Assembly: GCA_019454105.1 (NCBI GenBank) | Contig: CP075364.1 | Coordinates: 871,362-935,361, forward strand | Direction of reading: 5' to 3' | From: Fimbriimonadaceae bacterium | Lineage (GTDB): Bacteria; Armatimonadota; Fimbriimonadia; Fimbriimonadales; Fimbriimonadaceae | DNA: 64,000 nt | Shown: positions 7,539-17,200 of the stretch, one piece after another | How the letters are laid out: each line of letters begins with the position of its first letter | Numbering within the stretch: position 1 is the first letter of the stretch | Made by a program: the position numbers and the translations under genes | Notes under the pieces: model-generated | The model's database searches: none | Told to the model about the DNA's origin: nothing | The model's input: only the letters and a program-made list of their open reading frames with translations

Positions 7539-8923
7539 CTGCGCAAGATCCTGTCCAGAGAGAACAGCCCCGCCAAGATGGAGGCGACCGAAGAGACAGA
7601 AAACTCTTGCTTCGGCGCGACCACCAGAGTGTCTCCAGGCAGCACGAGCGGGTTCGCCTCGGCCTTGCCATCCTTGTAGAATTCGTCCAGGTTGAACTTG
7701 ATCAGCCGGGGCAAGCCGTCCTCGCCGAATCGCACGATTACCATACGTCGGTCGGTCGAGACCTGCGGGTGAGAGCCCCCCGCGGCAGCCAAGGCGTCGC
7801 TCGCCCGATAGGCTGTCTCGTCGCTCATCGGATACCGGCCCGGCCGCAAGGCCCTGCCCAGCACCGTGAAGGCCCGCTGGTTCACCGCCACGTAAACCAC
7901 GTCCCCAGGTTTGGCATCAAGGTCGGAATCCAGCGGCCCCGACCCGAACGGGCCAATGTCGAACGCCCGGACTGCTCCTGAGCGCACAAGCAGAGCTCCT
8001 TTCAGGGTCCCGGTCGGTCGAATGCCCCCGGCTTTGGCCACCGCCTCCGGCAGGCCCGAGTCCTTGGAAACGTAGTAGCGGCCCGGCCGAGCGACCTCTC
8101 CGCCGACCACGACCGGGACCAAACTCAGTTGAACAGAGACACTGTCGCCATCAAGGACGATGAAGGGCGAGTCGCCCGCGGACTGGAGGGCCGGCAAGAC
8201 GAACTCTTGGGCCCCCCGCCTCACCACGATCTCGAAGTCGCTTTCCTCCAGTTGCTGTTCCGACACCATTCGGACGATTCCGCCGGCCAGGCCGACTGCC
8301 TCCTGCACCGTCCGCCCCGCTTCGATCTTCACCTGCCCGGGCCGGCCGATGTTGCCGGTGATCCAGACCCGAACATAAGGGGTCGGCACAATGCTCACGA
8401 CGTCCTGCGGTAAGAGCGGGCCGTTCCACTCGGTCGAGTCTTTCGCGAACAGGAGGGCCAAATCAACTTCGGCGACCATCGCCTGATCCCTGAAGACCCG
8501 CACGGCATAAAGATCCAGATCGCTCGTCGTGATGCCAGGAACCAGGGCCGTGCGCAAGTCTAGGTCGGCCCGCCACTCCACCTCGGAGAGGTTTCCACGG
8601 ATCGAGGTCACCAAAACCACGTTCCGCTTCGCTTCCTTAAGGGCCAGAGATACGATCGGGTCGCGATAGACAGCCCGATAGGCCCGCACGACCAGCTCCT
8701 CGGCCTCGGTCACCGTCTTCCCCTCCACTTGCACCGTCCCCGCCCTCGGGAGGTGGATCCTACCGTCCGGCTGGATCTCCAGGTCGAAGGTCGCCGCCTT
8801 CTCTTCCCCGATCGTCAGCAGGAGCTTGTCGCCAGGCTTGAGCTTCGACTCGAACGCTGTCTGGGCCAAGGCCACCTGGGCGACGAACAGGACCATAAAA
8901 ACGACCGCTCGCAGGCGCAGCAC
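7535..8923 (-). CDS. Polysaccharide export protein, Wza-like with SLBB domains
   Basis: This is a periplasmic/outer-membrane translocon component for capsule or exopolysaccharide. A signal peptide (cleavage probably after VAQVALA) is followed by the Poly_export domain (LKPGDKLLLTIGEE, IQPDGRIHLP, AGTVQVEGKTVTEAE) and three SLBB-type units (GNIGRPGQVKIEAG, GGEVARPGRYYVS, GRALRPGRYPMSD). A TAAGAT box lies exactly 7 nt before GTG 8923, whereas the upstream ATGs at 8929 and 8962 would be inside or before the promoter, so 8923 may be the real start. If transcription only comes from the operon promoter at 10572, 8962 remains possible. The lipobox cysteine of Wza is not obvious. Confidence 0.88.
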   Translation of the reverse strand: MLRLRAVVFMVLFVAQVALAQTAFESKLKPGDKLLLTIGEEKAATFDLEIQPDGRIHLPRAGTVQVEGKTVTEAEELVVRAYRAVYRDPIVSLALKEAKRNVVLVTSIRGNLSEVEWRADLDLRTALVPGITTSDLDLYAVRVFRDQAMVAEVDLALLFAKDSTEWNGPLLPQDVVSIVPTPYVRVWITGNIGRPGQVKIEAGRTVQEAVGLAGGIVRMVSEQQLEESDFEIVVRRGAQEFVLPALQSAGDSPFIVLDGDSVSVQLSLVPVVVGGEVARPGRYYVSKDSGLPEAVAKAGGIRPTGTLKGALLVRSGAVRAFDIGPFGSGPLDSDLDAKPGDVVYVAVNQRAFTVLGRALRPGRYPMSDETAYRASDALAAAGGSHPQVSTDRRMVIVRFGEDGLPRLIKFNLDEFYKDGKAEANPLVLPGDTLVVAPKQEFSVSSVASILAGLFSLDRILRR

Positions 8924-8930
8924 ACCCATG

Positions 8931-8936
8931 ATCTTA
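8931..8936 (-). promoter_or_regulatory. Candidate internal -10 box of the polysaccharide operon
   Basis: TAAGAT on the minus strand, 7 nt before GTG 8923. The same hexamer at the same distance precedes the genes starting at 44407 and 45919. No clear -35 at 17-18 nt. Confidence 0.45.
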
Positions 8937-8992
8937 CCAGTGGCCTTCATCCGTCCTCTCAACGCACAGACGGACAGGGCGGCCCGTCCGCT

Positions 8993-9802
8993 TCAGAAGC
9001 TGAGACCGACGCTCCAGACCGGGTGCTTCATCTTCACCAAGCCCACCCCGAGCAGCACCCGCGCGTCGCGCTTCGTGCCGCCAACGCGCTCCAGGGCCTT
9101 GATTTCATAGAGCGCATAACCGTTGAACCCATAACCGTCTTGCTCCAGGCTGACCCGGGCCGAGTCCCCCAGTGGCGCGCTCGCCCCGATAAAGCCTCTC
9201 TTGAACCGCTCGGTTCCCAGGCCTCCAGAAACATAGATCCCCTCAGCGAACCGGTAAGTGCCCACCGCGTACAGCGAGCGCGAGAGGTCGCGGTCGTTCG
9301 GGTGGTTCGTCCCCGCCGCTCCGCCGGTCGAGAAGAAGTCCTGCGCCCCAAACGCGACCGCCCAGTCATCCGACCCGAGAGGCGGCTGGACATGGACGTT
9401 CAAAACGCTGTCAAGGTCGCTGCTGAGGAACATCCCGGTCAAGGTCACGCGCCAGTCCTCAAGCGGCAGGCCGATCATCGCAGCACCGGTCGCGTTCGTG
9501 CCCCGGATCCCTTCTTGTCGTGGGGAGTCGAACCGGAACCGCCGGTCGTTGCTCTGGGAGGCATATTGGAACACGATCCGATAGTCGGTCAGCGAATAGG
9601 CAATGGGCGTGGAGAGGGACAAGGCCCCCTTGACGTCGGGCGAGCCCTCTGGAGAGACCGCAAAGCCCCCGCCGGGCAAGCCCGAAAGGTTGCGGAACTG
9701 AGGGAACTGGCCTTTGCCGCGCATCGTCTGAGCGGGCGCCGGTTGGCTCGCGCTCAGGAACACTGCCAACGCCAGGAGGTTCAAGATCGGGCGCACCTGC
9801 AA
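8993..9802 (-). CDS. Outer-membrane beta-barrel protein of the polysaccharide operon
   Basis: The product has 269 residues and a clear signal peptide (hydrophobic stretch ILNLLALAVFLSASQPAPAQ). The mature part is rich in alternating aromatic/hydrophobic strands and Gly, and ends in an aromatic residue (VWSVGLSF), as outer-membrane barrels do. I do not recognise a named family; it resembles the small barrel proteins that sit beside Wza-type exporters. The start may be TTG 9802 or GTG 9796, a few bases after the isomerase stop. Its position between the isomerase and the export protein suggests a role in secretion or anchoring of the glycan at the outer membrane. Confidence 0.65.
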   Translation of the reverse strand: MQVRPILNLLALAVFLSASQPAPAQTMRGKGQFPQFRNLSGLPGGGFAVSPEGSPDVKGALSLSTPIAYSLTDYRIVFQYASQSNDRRFRFDSPRQEGIRGTNATGAAMIGLPLEDWRVTLTGMFLSSDLDSVLNVHVQPPLGSDDWAVAFGAQDFFSTGGAAGTNHPNDRDLSRSLYAVGTYRFAEGIYVSGGLGTERFKRGFIGASAPLGDSARVSLEQDGYGFNGYALYEIKALERVGGTKRDARVLLGVGLVKMKHPVWSVGLSF

Positions 9803-9805
9803 CTT

Positions 9806-10564
9806 CTACCCCGAACGTTGGGCCATGAGGTTCTTCAGCCCCGTCAGGCAGTCGCGGACGGACTCCAGCGGCGTCTTGTCGCCATAGATCTCGTGCTCCA
9901 CCACCAGCCACTCGGTGGCCGCAGGGCCCTCGCAAGCGTCGAGCACGGCCCCCCACGGCACAGCCCCCTCGCCGATCACCAGCGGACCCCGGTGCTCCTT
10001 CGCGTGCACCGACTGGCCCCGGCCCGCCCACTTGAAGAGCGGCGCGACCGCGTCGGCCCCCGCGTCCATCGCGTTGCTCGTGTCGAACTGCATGATGAAG
10101 TCGGCCGGGGTGCGCTCAGCGATCATGTCCCAGATGAGGCTCCCGTCCGGCAGGGGACGCATGTCGCCCTCATGGCAGTGATAGCCCGTCCTCATTCCAA
10201 GCGGCCGTAAGCCCTCGGCCAACCAGGTCATGTGGTCGGCGGTGCGCTTGACCGCGTCCTGGTCCGCACGGCTTTCCGGAGGCAGGCCGGGAACAATGAG
10301 CCAGTGACACCCGAGCTCGCGATATTGGGCGGCGGTCGCCTCCCAGGTGTCCTTTTGCAGCGACGCCCACGGCGCGTGGCAGCTCGGTGCGGGCAGCCCG
10401 GCCTCGTCCAGTGCCGCCTTGACCTCGTCAGTGGTGTGCCCGTGCAGCCCGGCGAACTCCACCCCGTCGTAGCCCATCTCCCCTACCGCCCGGATCGTCC
10501 CTAAAAGGTCGCGCGCGCAATCCTCGCGCAAGGAGTAAAGCTGAAGGGCGATCGGAATCGGCAT
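9806..10564 (-). CDS. Sugar phosphate isomerase/epimerase family protein (xylose isomerase-like TIM barrel)
   Basis: The protein has 252 residues and begins IALQLYSLREDCARD, the classic start of AP-endonuclease-2/IolE-type sugar isomerases. Metal and substrate positions are visible in GYDGVEFAGLHGH, GYHCHEGDM, MQFDTSNAMDAG, SVHAKEH and VVEHEIYG. The exact sugar is unknown; relatives act on inositol or keto sugars. The ATG at 10564 is chosen because it matches the family start and has TACAAT exactly 7 nt upstream. It is the first gene of the operon reaching to 5160, so it probably supplies or recycles a sugar, although isomerases of this kind also occur as unrelated passengers. Confidence 0.85.
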   Translation of the reverse strand: MPIPIALQLYSLREDCARDLLGTIRAVGEMGYDGVEFAGLHGHTTDEVKAALDEAGLPAPSCHAPWASLQKDTWEATAAQYRELGCHWLIVPGLPPESRADQDAVKRTADHMTWLAEGLRPLGMRTGYHCHEGDMRPLPDGSLIWDMIAERTPADFIMQFDTSNAMDAGADAVAPLFKWAGRGQSVHAKEHRGPLVIGEGAVPWGAVLDACEGPAATEWLVVEHEIYGDKTPLESVRDCLTGLKNLMAQRSG

Positions 10565-10571
10565 GGCCGCT

Positions 10572-10577
10572 ATTGTA
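10572..10577 (-). promoter_or_regulatory. -10 box (TACAAT) of the polysaccharide operon
   Basis: TACAAT on the minus strand ends 7 nt before ATG 10564. With a usual start about 7 nt downstream, the mRNA would begin at the A of the ATG. No convincing -35 is visible. Confidence 0.6.
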
Positions 10578-10627
10578 GCCGAGCCCCCTCCGCCGTTCAC
10601 CCGGCCAGGGGCTCGGGTGGCCTTCAA

Positions 10628-10654
10628 CCCCCTCCCTCGTTACGGGGGAGGGGG
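10628..10654. repeat. GC-rich palindrome in a gene gap
   Basis: CCCCCTCCC pairs with GGGAGGGGG around a 9-nt loop. A related palindrome (CCCTCCCC / GGGGAGGG) lies at 14166-14198. Both are in gaps between genes, like REP-type or terminator-like dispersed elements. The 10628 copy lies upstream of two divergent genes, so it is not a terminator for them. Confidence 0.5.
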
Positions 10655-10689
10655 CAGGGGGTGGGGGCGTCTGGGGTAAACCGCGTGAC

Positions 10690-11160
10690 GTGTCCGCCGA
10701 AGCTCTTCTCAAGTCCACCCACCGCTACTTCGCGGTCGAGACCAACAATCAGGCGTGGAACCTGATCGACCAGGAGCAAATCTCCGAAGCCGAGGCTGAG
10801 CGGTGTTTGGCGATGGCCTGGGCTTCGCTCCACCACTGGCTCGAAGTGGGACAAGAGATGCACTGGGCCCGCGCACGGGGGACAGTCTCGCGGGCCGCGC
10901 TCAGGGCCGGGGACTTGGAGACGGCCCTCGCCTACGCCCAGGCTTATGAGGACGCCCTTGACTCTGAAGGGGCCGAGCCCTGGGACTGGCCCTTCGCCCT
11001 CGGGGCCAAGGCCCGCGCCCTCGCTGCGCTCGAGATGGAAGACGAGGCCCAAGCGGCGCGCAAGGCCGCGCTCGAGGCCGCCGCAAGTCTCGAGGATCCG
11101 GAAGATCGCGAGATCGCCGAGCGCGACCTCGGAATCGGGCCTTGGTTCGGAATCGCCTGA
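10690..11160 (+). CDS. Hypothetical TPR-like alpha-helical protein
   Basis: A 156-residue soluble protein made almost wholly of Ala/Glu-rich helices (for example WARARGTVSRAALRAGDLET, ALAYAQAYEDAL, LGAKARALAALEMEDEAQAA), a pattern like two or three TPR units. There is no signal peptide or catalytic motif. The GTG start at 10690 is the first plausible one. Its end overlaps the next gene by 19 bp. No function is assigned; a scaffold or adaptor role is possible. Confidence 0.65.
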   Translation: MSAEALLKSTHRYFAVETNNQAWNLIDQEQISEAEAERCLAMAWASLHHWLEVGQEMHWARARGTVSRAALRAGDLETALAYAQAYEDALDSEGAEPWDWPFALGAKARALAALEMEDEAQAARKAALEAAASLEDPEDREIAERDLGIGPWFGIA

Positions 11161-12404
11161 ATCCCTGGCTGGTGGCGCTGTCCCTGGCGGCAGCCGTCCA
11201 TGCCGCCCAGTACGCTCTTTTGAACCCGCCGTTCGAGTCGCCGGACGAGACAGGGCACGTGGCCTATGCCAGCTTCGTCGCCGAGACGGGAAGGTGGCCT
11301 GACCAAAGGGGGTTCCCGAGCGACGGGGGTGTCGAGATGGGCCACCATCATCCGCTGCCCTACTTCGCGATGGCCCTGGTGGTGCGGGCGAGCGGCACCG
11401 ACCGCATCGTGCCGAGACTTGTGGACGCGCCAAACCCGGTGCCTTGGCGGTTCCGCCACCCCGAGACCGGGTTCGCAAACCCCGAGTCCGCACGGGCCTT
11501 CTACGCGCTCAGACTGCTTGGCTGCCTGCTGGCAGGGGCCACAGTCTGGTTCACGGGCCTCGCCGCCCGCTATGCTCTGCGCGGCCCGACGGCTCTGCTG
11601 CCACCGCTGCTGGTCGCCACCCTGCCCCAGTTCGCCTTCGTCTGCGGGAGCGTCAGCAACGACCCTTGGGCAGCGGCGGCCGGCGCGGCGACGCTCTGGG
11701 GGGCGACGCGGCTCCTGGCCCGTGGCGATCCGAAGAAAGGCGCCCTGGCCGCGGGAGTGGCGGTTTGGTGCAAGAAGTCCGGACTCGCTCTGGCCCCGTC
11801 TTTGTTGATCGCTGGGCTCCTGAGGGGCGGGTCGGGGCGGCGCCGAGGGCTCCTCGCCTTTCTCGGCGCGATGGTTTTGGCCTTGCCGATCCTGGTCCGC
11901 AACCAGGCCCTCTATGGCGACCCCCTCGGCTCGACGATGGAGGCGCGCACCTATGCCGAGTTGGTGGAGGCAAAGGCCCTTGGATCCGGATACTTTTTCA
12001 CGAGCTTCCCCTACTGGGTGGCCCGGTCGTTCTTCGCCCACTTTGGCTGGATGAGCGTGAGCGTCTCTCTCCGCTTGATCCTGCCACTGGCGGCGACTTG
12101 GGCGGCAGGTTTGGTCGCGCTCGGGCCTGCCTTCAAGCGGCCCCGGCTTCGGCGGCAAGTTTGGCTCCATCTCGCCACCTTCAGCATGGTGCTGGCCGGA
12201 TTGGTCCATTACAACCTGACCTTCACCCAGCCCCAGGGGCGGCTGCTCTTCCCTGCCCTTGCGGCCCTGGCGGTGCTGGCGGGCGTCGGATTGGGCCGGC
12301 TAGGACGACGATGGCCCCCCAGGGCCCTGGTGTTCTTGGCACTGGTCTTGGCCGTGGTCGCCGTGGGTTGCCTACTGACCTTGGTCAGAACGGTGCCGGG
12401 CTAA
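11142..12404 (+). CDS. GT-C-type multi-pass membrane glycosyltransferase (DUF2142/PMT-like)
   Basis: The protein has 420 residues with about nine or ten hydrophobic segments. The first periplasmic loop carries FESPDETGHVAYASFVAETG, which fits the acidic catalytic loop of GT-C enzymes using polyprenyl-linked sugars, and a second loop has GHHHPLPYFA. A late loop (LTFTQPQGRLLFPALA) matches the conserved QGR(Y/L)LFP motif of DUF2142-like proteins. The start is TTG 11142, overlapping the upstream gene. It could add sugars to the surface glycan of the neighbouring operon, but it is transcribed in the opposite direction, so this link is only positional. Confidence 0.75.
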   Translation: MVRNRLNPWLVALSLAAAVHAAQYALLNPPFESPDETGHVAYASFVAETGRWPDQRGFPSDGGVEMGHHHPLPYFAMALVVRASGTDRIVPRLVDAPNPVPWRFRHPETGFANPESARAFYALRLLGCLLAGATVWFTGLAARYALRGPTALLPPLLVATLPQFAFVCGSVSNDPWAAAAGAATLWGATRLLARGDPKKGALAAGVAVWCKKSGLALAPSLLIAGLLRGGSGRRRGLLAFLGAMVLALPILVRNQALYGDPLGSTMEARTYAELVEAKALGSGYFFTSFPYWVARSFFAHFGWMSVSVSLRLILPLAATWAAGLVALGPAFKRPRLRRQVWLHLATFSMVLAGLVHYNLTFTQPQGRLLFPALAALAVLAGVGLGRLGRRWPPRALVFLALVLAVVAVGCLLTLVRTVPG

Positions 12405-13321
12405 CCGGGCGAGAGCACGCGCACGTCGGGGTGGTCCCAGTTGATGATGATCACTGAGTAAGTGTTCCGCTCGCCCGTGTGTCGGTCGACGCCCTCCCGC
12501 TTCTCGACCTTGATCGCTCCGGCCGAGGTCAGGGAGTTCACGAGGTCTTTTCTCTCGTATTGGTCAAGGTCGCTCATCTCGTTCCCGAGCCGATAGAGGT
12601 AAGGCATCACGTAGACCTCGTGGTGCTTGCCGAAGTCGTGAAGCAGGATGCCGAGCGCCTCGCGCTCGTGGGCCGAGGACAATCGCTTCGGGGTGGCGAA
12701 GCTGACGGCGGAGACGGCGGGCTTGGCCGCGTGGGAACCGTTGGTGGCCACGGGCTCCAGAGCGGGCGAGGGTGTCTTCTTGCGAACGATGCTGATCCGG
12801 CCTGCGATCTCGTCAGGCAGAAGGGTGCGGCCATCCAGGAAGCTCTCTTCGCCGACGATGTTGAGGAGGTCTCCTGAGATTTGTCCCGGGAAGGCGACGA
12901 TGAGGACGTTGCGGGCGTGCTTCTTGAGGTGCTGGACGACTGGGATGTAGTCGCGGTCGCCGGCCACGAAGACGAAGGTGCCGATCTCTGAGCGTGTGTA
13001 CATCGTCTCCAGGGCGTCGATGCAGAGCCTCATGTCGGCCGCGTTCTTGTGCTGTGTGCCGAGGACGTTGTGGGTCTCCACCCCGACCAGGTAGAAGTCG
13101 CCCATTGCGTCGTCCTCGATGCGCTCGAAGTCGGCGTAGGCGTGGAGAATGATGCAGTTCTCCTGTCGCTCTTCGAGCATGTGCTTCTTCAGCTCGCGGA
13201 CGAGCCTCAGCACCATGTCTCGGGCGTTGACGCCTTCGGGGAGGGCTTCCCTGAAAAAGTAGTAGATGTTCTCGAAGTCGATAAAGACGGATGCAAAGCC
13301 GGGCTTAGGCGAAACAGTCAC
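12401..13321 (-). CDS. NYN-domain (PIN-like) putative ribonuclease with C-terminal winged-helix region
   Basis: The N-terminal domain has the acidic cluster of NYN/LabA-type nucleases: VFIDFENIYYFF near residue 12, KNAADMRLCIDALE near 112 and FVAGDRDYIPVVQHLKKH near 140. A linker of about 60 residues follows, then a C-terminal segment of about 80 residues (EREALGILLHDF, YERKDLVNSLTSAGAIKVEKR) that looks like a small winged-helix or OST-HTH RNA-binding domain. The family is linked to RNA processing or decay. The start is GTG 13321 with GAGG about 10 nt upstream. The stop overlaps the convergent membrane-protein stop by 4 bp. Confidence 0.8.
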   Translation of the reverse strand: MTVSPKPGFASVFIDFENIYYFFREALPEGVNARDMVLRLVRELKKHMLEERQENCIILHAYADFERIEDDAMGDFYLVGVETHNVLGTQHKNAADMRLCIDALETMYTRSEIGTFVFVAGDRDYIPVVQHLKKHARNVLIVAFPGQISGDLLNIVGEESFLDGRTLLPDEIAGRISIVRKKTPSPALEPVATNGSHAAKPAVSAVSFATPKRLSSAHEREALGILLHDFGKHHEVYVMPYLYRLGNEMSDLDQYERKDLVNSLTSAGAIKVEKREGVDRHTGERNTYSVIIINWDHPDVRVLSPG

Positions 13322-13441
13322 TCATGTGCCTCAAAAACCTGTCAGCGAAAACACAGACAGATAGGTTCCTTGCACTGTACTGGTTGTTCGGACCCTTTGT
13401 TCCCTCCCTGATCCAGCGAGTGGGACTGTCGGACTCGGCCC

Positions 13442-14077
13442 TTACTCGGAGCCCTCTTGAACCTTGAAGACAGCGGTAGCGAGCAGAGCTCCGGTCACTG
13501 GGCCGACGATATAAAGCCAGACATGCTCCAGGCTTCCCCCACCGACCGCGGCATGGACCAAGGTCGGCCCGATCCCGACCGCAGGGTTGAAGGCTCCTCC
13601 CGAGACGCCTCCTGCCGAGAGGGCGGCCGCCACGATCACAAAGCCGATGGCGAGGCCGTAGAAGCCTTTGCCTTCGGTCTTCTTCGAGCACGCGACGTTC
13701 AAGACGGTGATGGCTAAGGCGAACGTGAAGAGGACTTCAACCAGGAGGGCTTGGGCCAGTTCGACCCCTTGGCCCGGGGCTGGAGCGAAGGATTTTCCAG
13801 TCACGAAATAGGAAGCGAAGGCTGCCAGGACGCCGGCGACGAGCTGCACGACGACATAAGGGGCATAGTCTTTGGCCTCCATCTTTTTCGAGACGAGCAA
13901 AGCGGTCGAGACAGCTGGATTGTAGTGGGCCCCGGACACGTGACCGCCCATATAGATCATCGCCATGAGGACGACGCCGATCGCGATGACGGCGATCGGG
14001 CTCCCAGTGGCCACGACGAGCCCAATGGTGAAGACGAGGAAGAACGTTCCCACAAGTTCCGTCAACAGCTTTGCCAT
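13442..14077 (-). CDS. Aquaporin / MIP-family channel
   Basis: The protein has 211 residues and six hydrophobic segments. Both half-helix NPA motifs are present: SGAHYNPAVSTALL near residue 65 and SGGAFNPAVGIGPT near 175. The first TM helix (LLTELVGTFFLVFTIGL) is typical. The channel conducts water or small neutral solutes. The start could be ATG 14077 or TTG 14092; 14077 fits the usual short N-terminus. It lies 136 bp downstream of rpoC with a GC-rich palindrome between them, so it is probably a separate unit. Confidence 0.93.
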   Translation of the reverse strand: MAKLLTELVGTFFLVFTIGLVVATGSPIAVIAIGVVLMAMIYMGGHVSGAHYNPAVSTALLVSKKMEAKDYAPYVVVQLVAGVLAAFASYFVTGKSFAPAPGQGVELAQALLVEVLFTFALAITVLNVACSKKTEGKGFYGLAIGFVIVAAALSAGGVSGGAFNPAVGIGPTLVHAAVGGGSLEHVWLYIVGPVTGALLATAVFKVQEGSE

Positions 14078-14165
14078 GAATGTTGTTCTCAAGAGAGAGG
14101 ACGGGCGCAGCTTGAAGAAAGCCGCACCTCCGACAGGCTGGCGCCAGCGGACATGCCCGATCCCG

Positions 14166-14198
14166 CCCTCCCCTGATCCATCAAGACACGGGGGAGGG
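14166..14198. repeat. GC-rich palindrome downstream of rpoC
   Basis: CCCTCCCC (14166-14173) pairs with GGGGAGGG (14191-14198). It resembles the palindrome at 10628-10654. It lies between the rpoC stop and the aquaporin start and could slow or end rpoC transcription, although no T-run follows. Confidence 0.45.
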
Positions 14199-14213
14199 GG
14201 GCTGGGCCCGAGG

Positions 14214-17200
14214 TCACTCTTCGGTGTCTTCGACTTCTCCGCCGGCGGCGAGATCAGCCAAAGAAAGCCCGCTGAAGCCGTCGTCGTCCGAGAGACCAGA
14301 GGGCTCTTCAGCTTCGACCAGAGCTGTCAGCGACTGCTGAGCCCATGAAGGCTGGGTGCGGTCGACCTCGATGGCAAGTTCGCGGTAAGGCTTGCAGCCG
14401 GTGCCCGCCGGGATGAGCCGCCCGATGATGACGTTCTCTTTGAGCCCGATGAGGCTGTCGTGCTTGCCCCGGACAGCGGCTTCGGTGAGGACACGGGTCG
14501 TCTTTTGGAACGACGCTGCCGAGAGGAACGAGTCGGTGGCGAGGGACGCCTCGGTGATGCCGAGCAGGATCCAGTTGCCAGTGGCCTCGCGCGGCTCGCG
14601 CTCCTCTTCTTGCCCGGTGGTCGGGTCGAGCACCTTGACCTTGGTCCCTGCCGAGATAAGTTGCTGGACGCGCTCGTTCTCTCGAGCGAACCGGAACCTG
14701 TCGACGATCTGGCCCGGAAGGAACGGCGTGTTGCCAGGCTCCTTGACCTGCCGCTTGCGAAGCATCTGCCGGACGATGACCTCAAGGTGCTTGTCGTTGA
14801 TGTCGACGCCTTGGTCTTTGTAGACGGACTGGAGGTTCTGGATGAAGTACTCGTGAACGGCGGCGGCCCCGGCGAGCTCCAAGACCTCGTGCGGGTCGAG
14901 CGGGCCTTCCGTCAGCGGGTCGCCCTTGATGACGCGCTGGCCCTTTTGCACAGGCAGGTTGCCGAGTGGCGGGACGAGCATCGTGAAGAACACTTTGACC
15001 CGTTCGACCCCGGCCTTGCGGAGGGTCTGGAGCACGGGCGTCGTCATCTTTTGGCCGACGAGCCGTTCCAGTCCCAAACGGGTCTTTTCGTCGACACCCG
15101 CGAACTCCTGTTCCCCGATGTAAGCCTGCTTGTGAGCGGCCTCGGTGCTGACTTCAGCCTCGATGACCACCCACCGGCCGAAGCTCGACCTTTGGATATC
15201 GACCACCGTGCCCGTCACTGGACAGATGATGGCCTTACCACGGGGCTGCTTTCGGGCTTCGAAGATCTCTTCGACGCGGACAATGCCGCTCGACTCACCG
15301 GTCCAGGAGTAGAAGAAGGTCTTCCGGCTGCGCTCCCAGAGCTTGCGGCTCTCGGTGTCGGCCTTTTCGGCCGCCTTCTCGGCCGCTTTGGTCTGTCGGG
15401 CGGTCTTCTTCTTCTCTTCTTCGGCTCCTTCCTCAGGGGGGGCCTTCGCCGAGAAGAACGCCTTCACGACGGACTCCTGCGATTCAAGAAGCTTTCCTGG
15501 GTCGAAGCTGCTCTGGTCAGTCTGAGTGGCCTGCCAGAAGTCTTCTTGGAACTGCCGGACGAACTTGCCGGTCTTGTACTGGCTCGTGCGGGCGATGGTC
15601 TTGGAACCGGCGACGCCGCCGGTGTGGAACGTCCGCATCGTGAGCTGCGTGCCCGGCTCCCCGATAGACTGGGCCGCGATGATGCCGACGGCGACTCCTT
15701 CCTCGACGAGCTTCTGGCTCGCAAGGTCGATACCATAACACTTCGCGCAAATGCCTTGCTCGAGCTCGCAAGTGATCGGCGAGCGAACCTTGAGGCCAAG
15801 TCGGCCGTGCTCGTCAATGGAGAAGCCCGCCTTCTCGAACTTCTCAACGATCTTGGTCTTGGACTCGTCGTCCTCACAAGCCTCGATCTCGTCGTAGTAG
15901 ACGGCTTCGACTGCGTCCAGGTTCTTGGCCTGCTCCGGAGAGACGAGGACGTCGTAACCGATCACGACTTCGCCCGTGGCCGGATTGACGGCGGTCGCGA
16001 GGGTCATCCTGCCTTGAGCCCGGTCTCCCATCGTCTCAATGGTCTTGCCCTCGAACGTCAGTCGGCAAGCGTAGACCCCGTCTTCCGTCTCGCAGTCGTT
16101 CTTCCGGATGATGACGTCCTGGGCGACGTCCACCAAGCGGCGTGTGAGATAGCCCGCGTCGGCTGTGCGGAGGGCCGTGTCGGCGAGACCCTTTCTCGCA
16201 CCGTGGGTCGTCACGAAGAACTCGAGCATGGAGAGTCCCTTCTGGAAGGAGTTCTTGACCGGGAGCTCGTAGATGACCTCGTTGAACTGGTTGAACATGA
16301 GGCCGCGCATCCCGCTGAGCTGTGCGAGCTGCTTGATCGAGCCCCGGGCGCCGGAGACCGTGATGATCGAGAGCGGGTTCTCCTGCTTCATCGAGGCCAC
16401 GATCGCGTTGCCGATTTCGTCATAGGTGGTCGTCCACAGCCGGACGAGGGACTCTTGCATCTCGCGGAACGAGATCAGGCCGCGACGGAAGTTCTCAATG
16501 ATCTTGTTCGCCTTGTTGTCGGCGTCCTGGAGCATCTCTTCTCGACGGCGCGGGGGATCCATGTCGGTGAGCGCGATGCTGATGCCGTACTGGGTGGCCC
16601 ACTTGAAGCCGAGGGCCTTCATGTCGTCAAGCAGGCGGATGGTGCCTTCGGTGCCGACCATCTTGTGGCAACTGACGATCGTGTCGGCGATGGCCCGCTT
16701 CGTGAGCTCAACACCAAGGAATTTGTCGCTGTACCGCATCGGGAACGGGAGCGACTCGTTGAAGATGAGCCTACCCGGCGTCGTGACCGCGACAAAGCTC
16801 TCGAACTCTTGGTCGAGTGGCTTGAGCTCCTTGACCTCCTCCCCGAAGTCGTTCGTGGAGTACTCCAGCTTGAACTCGGCCCCGGTCTGGGGGTCGCGGA
16901 AGTCGATCTCGTCGTTCGGACGATAGATCGGCCGCCGGATCCGCACCTTGACCGGATCGTTGAGCCCGATGGGCTCGGCGTTGGGCGACTCGAACCGGTA
17001 AAGGACCTCCTCAGGCGAATTGAAGGTGTGCGGCGCGGGGACGTTCTCGGAGTCAGCGTCGTGCGCCGCCTGAGCGTCCTCCAGCCTCTTCGCGCCTTGC
17101 TTGTTGGTGTAAGTCAAGGCGTAGCAACCCAGGACGATGTCTTGGATCGGGGACGTGACCGGCCGCCCGTCCGCGGGCGAGAAGAGGTTCTGCGTCGACA

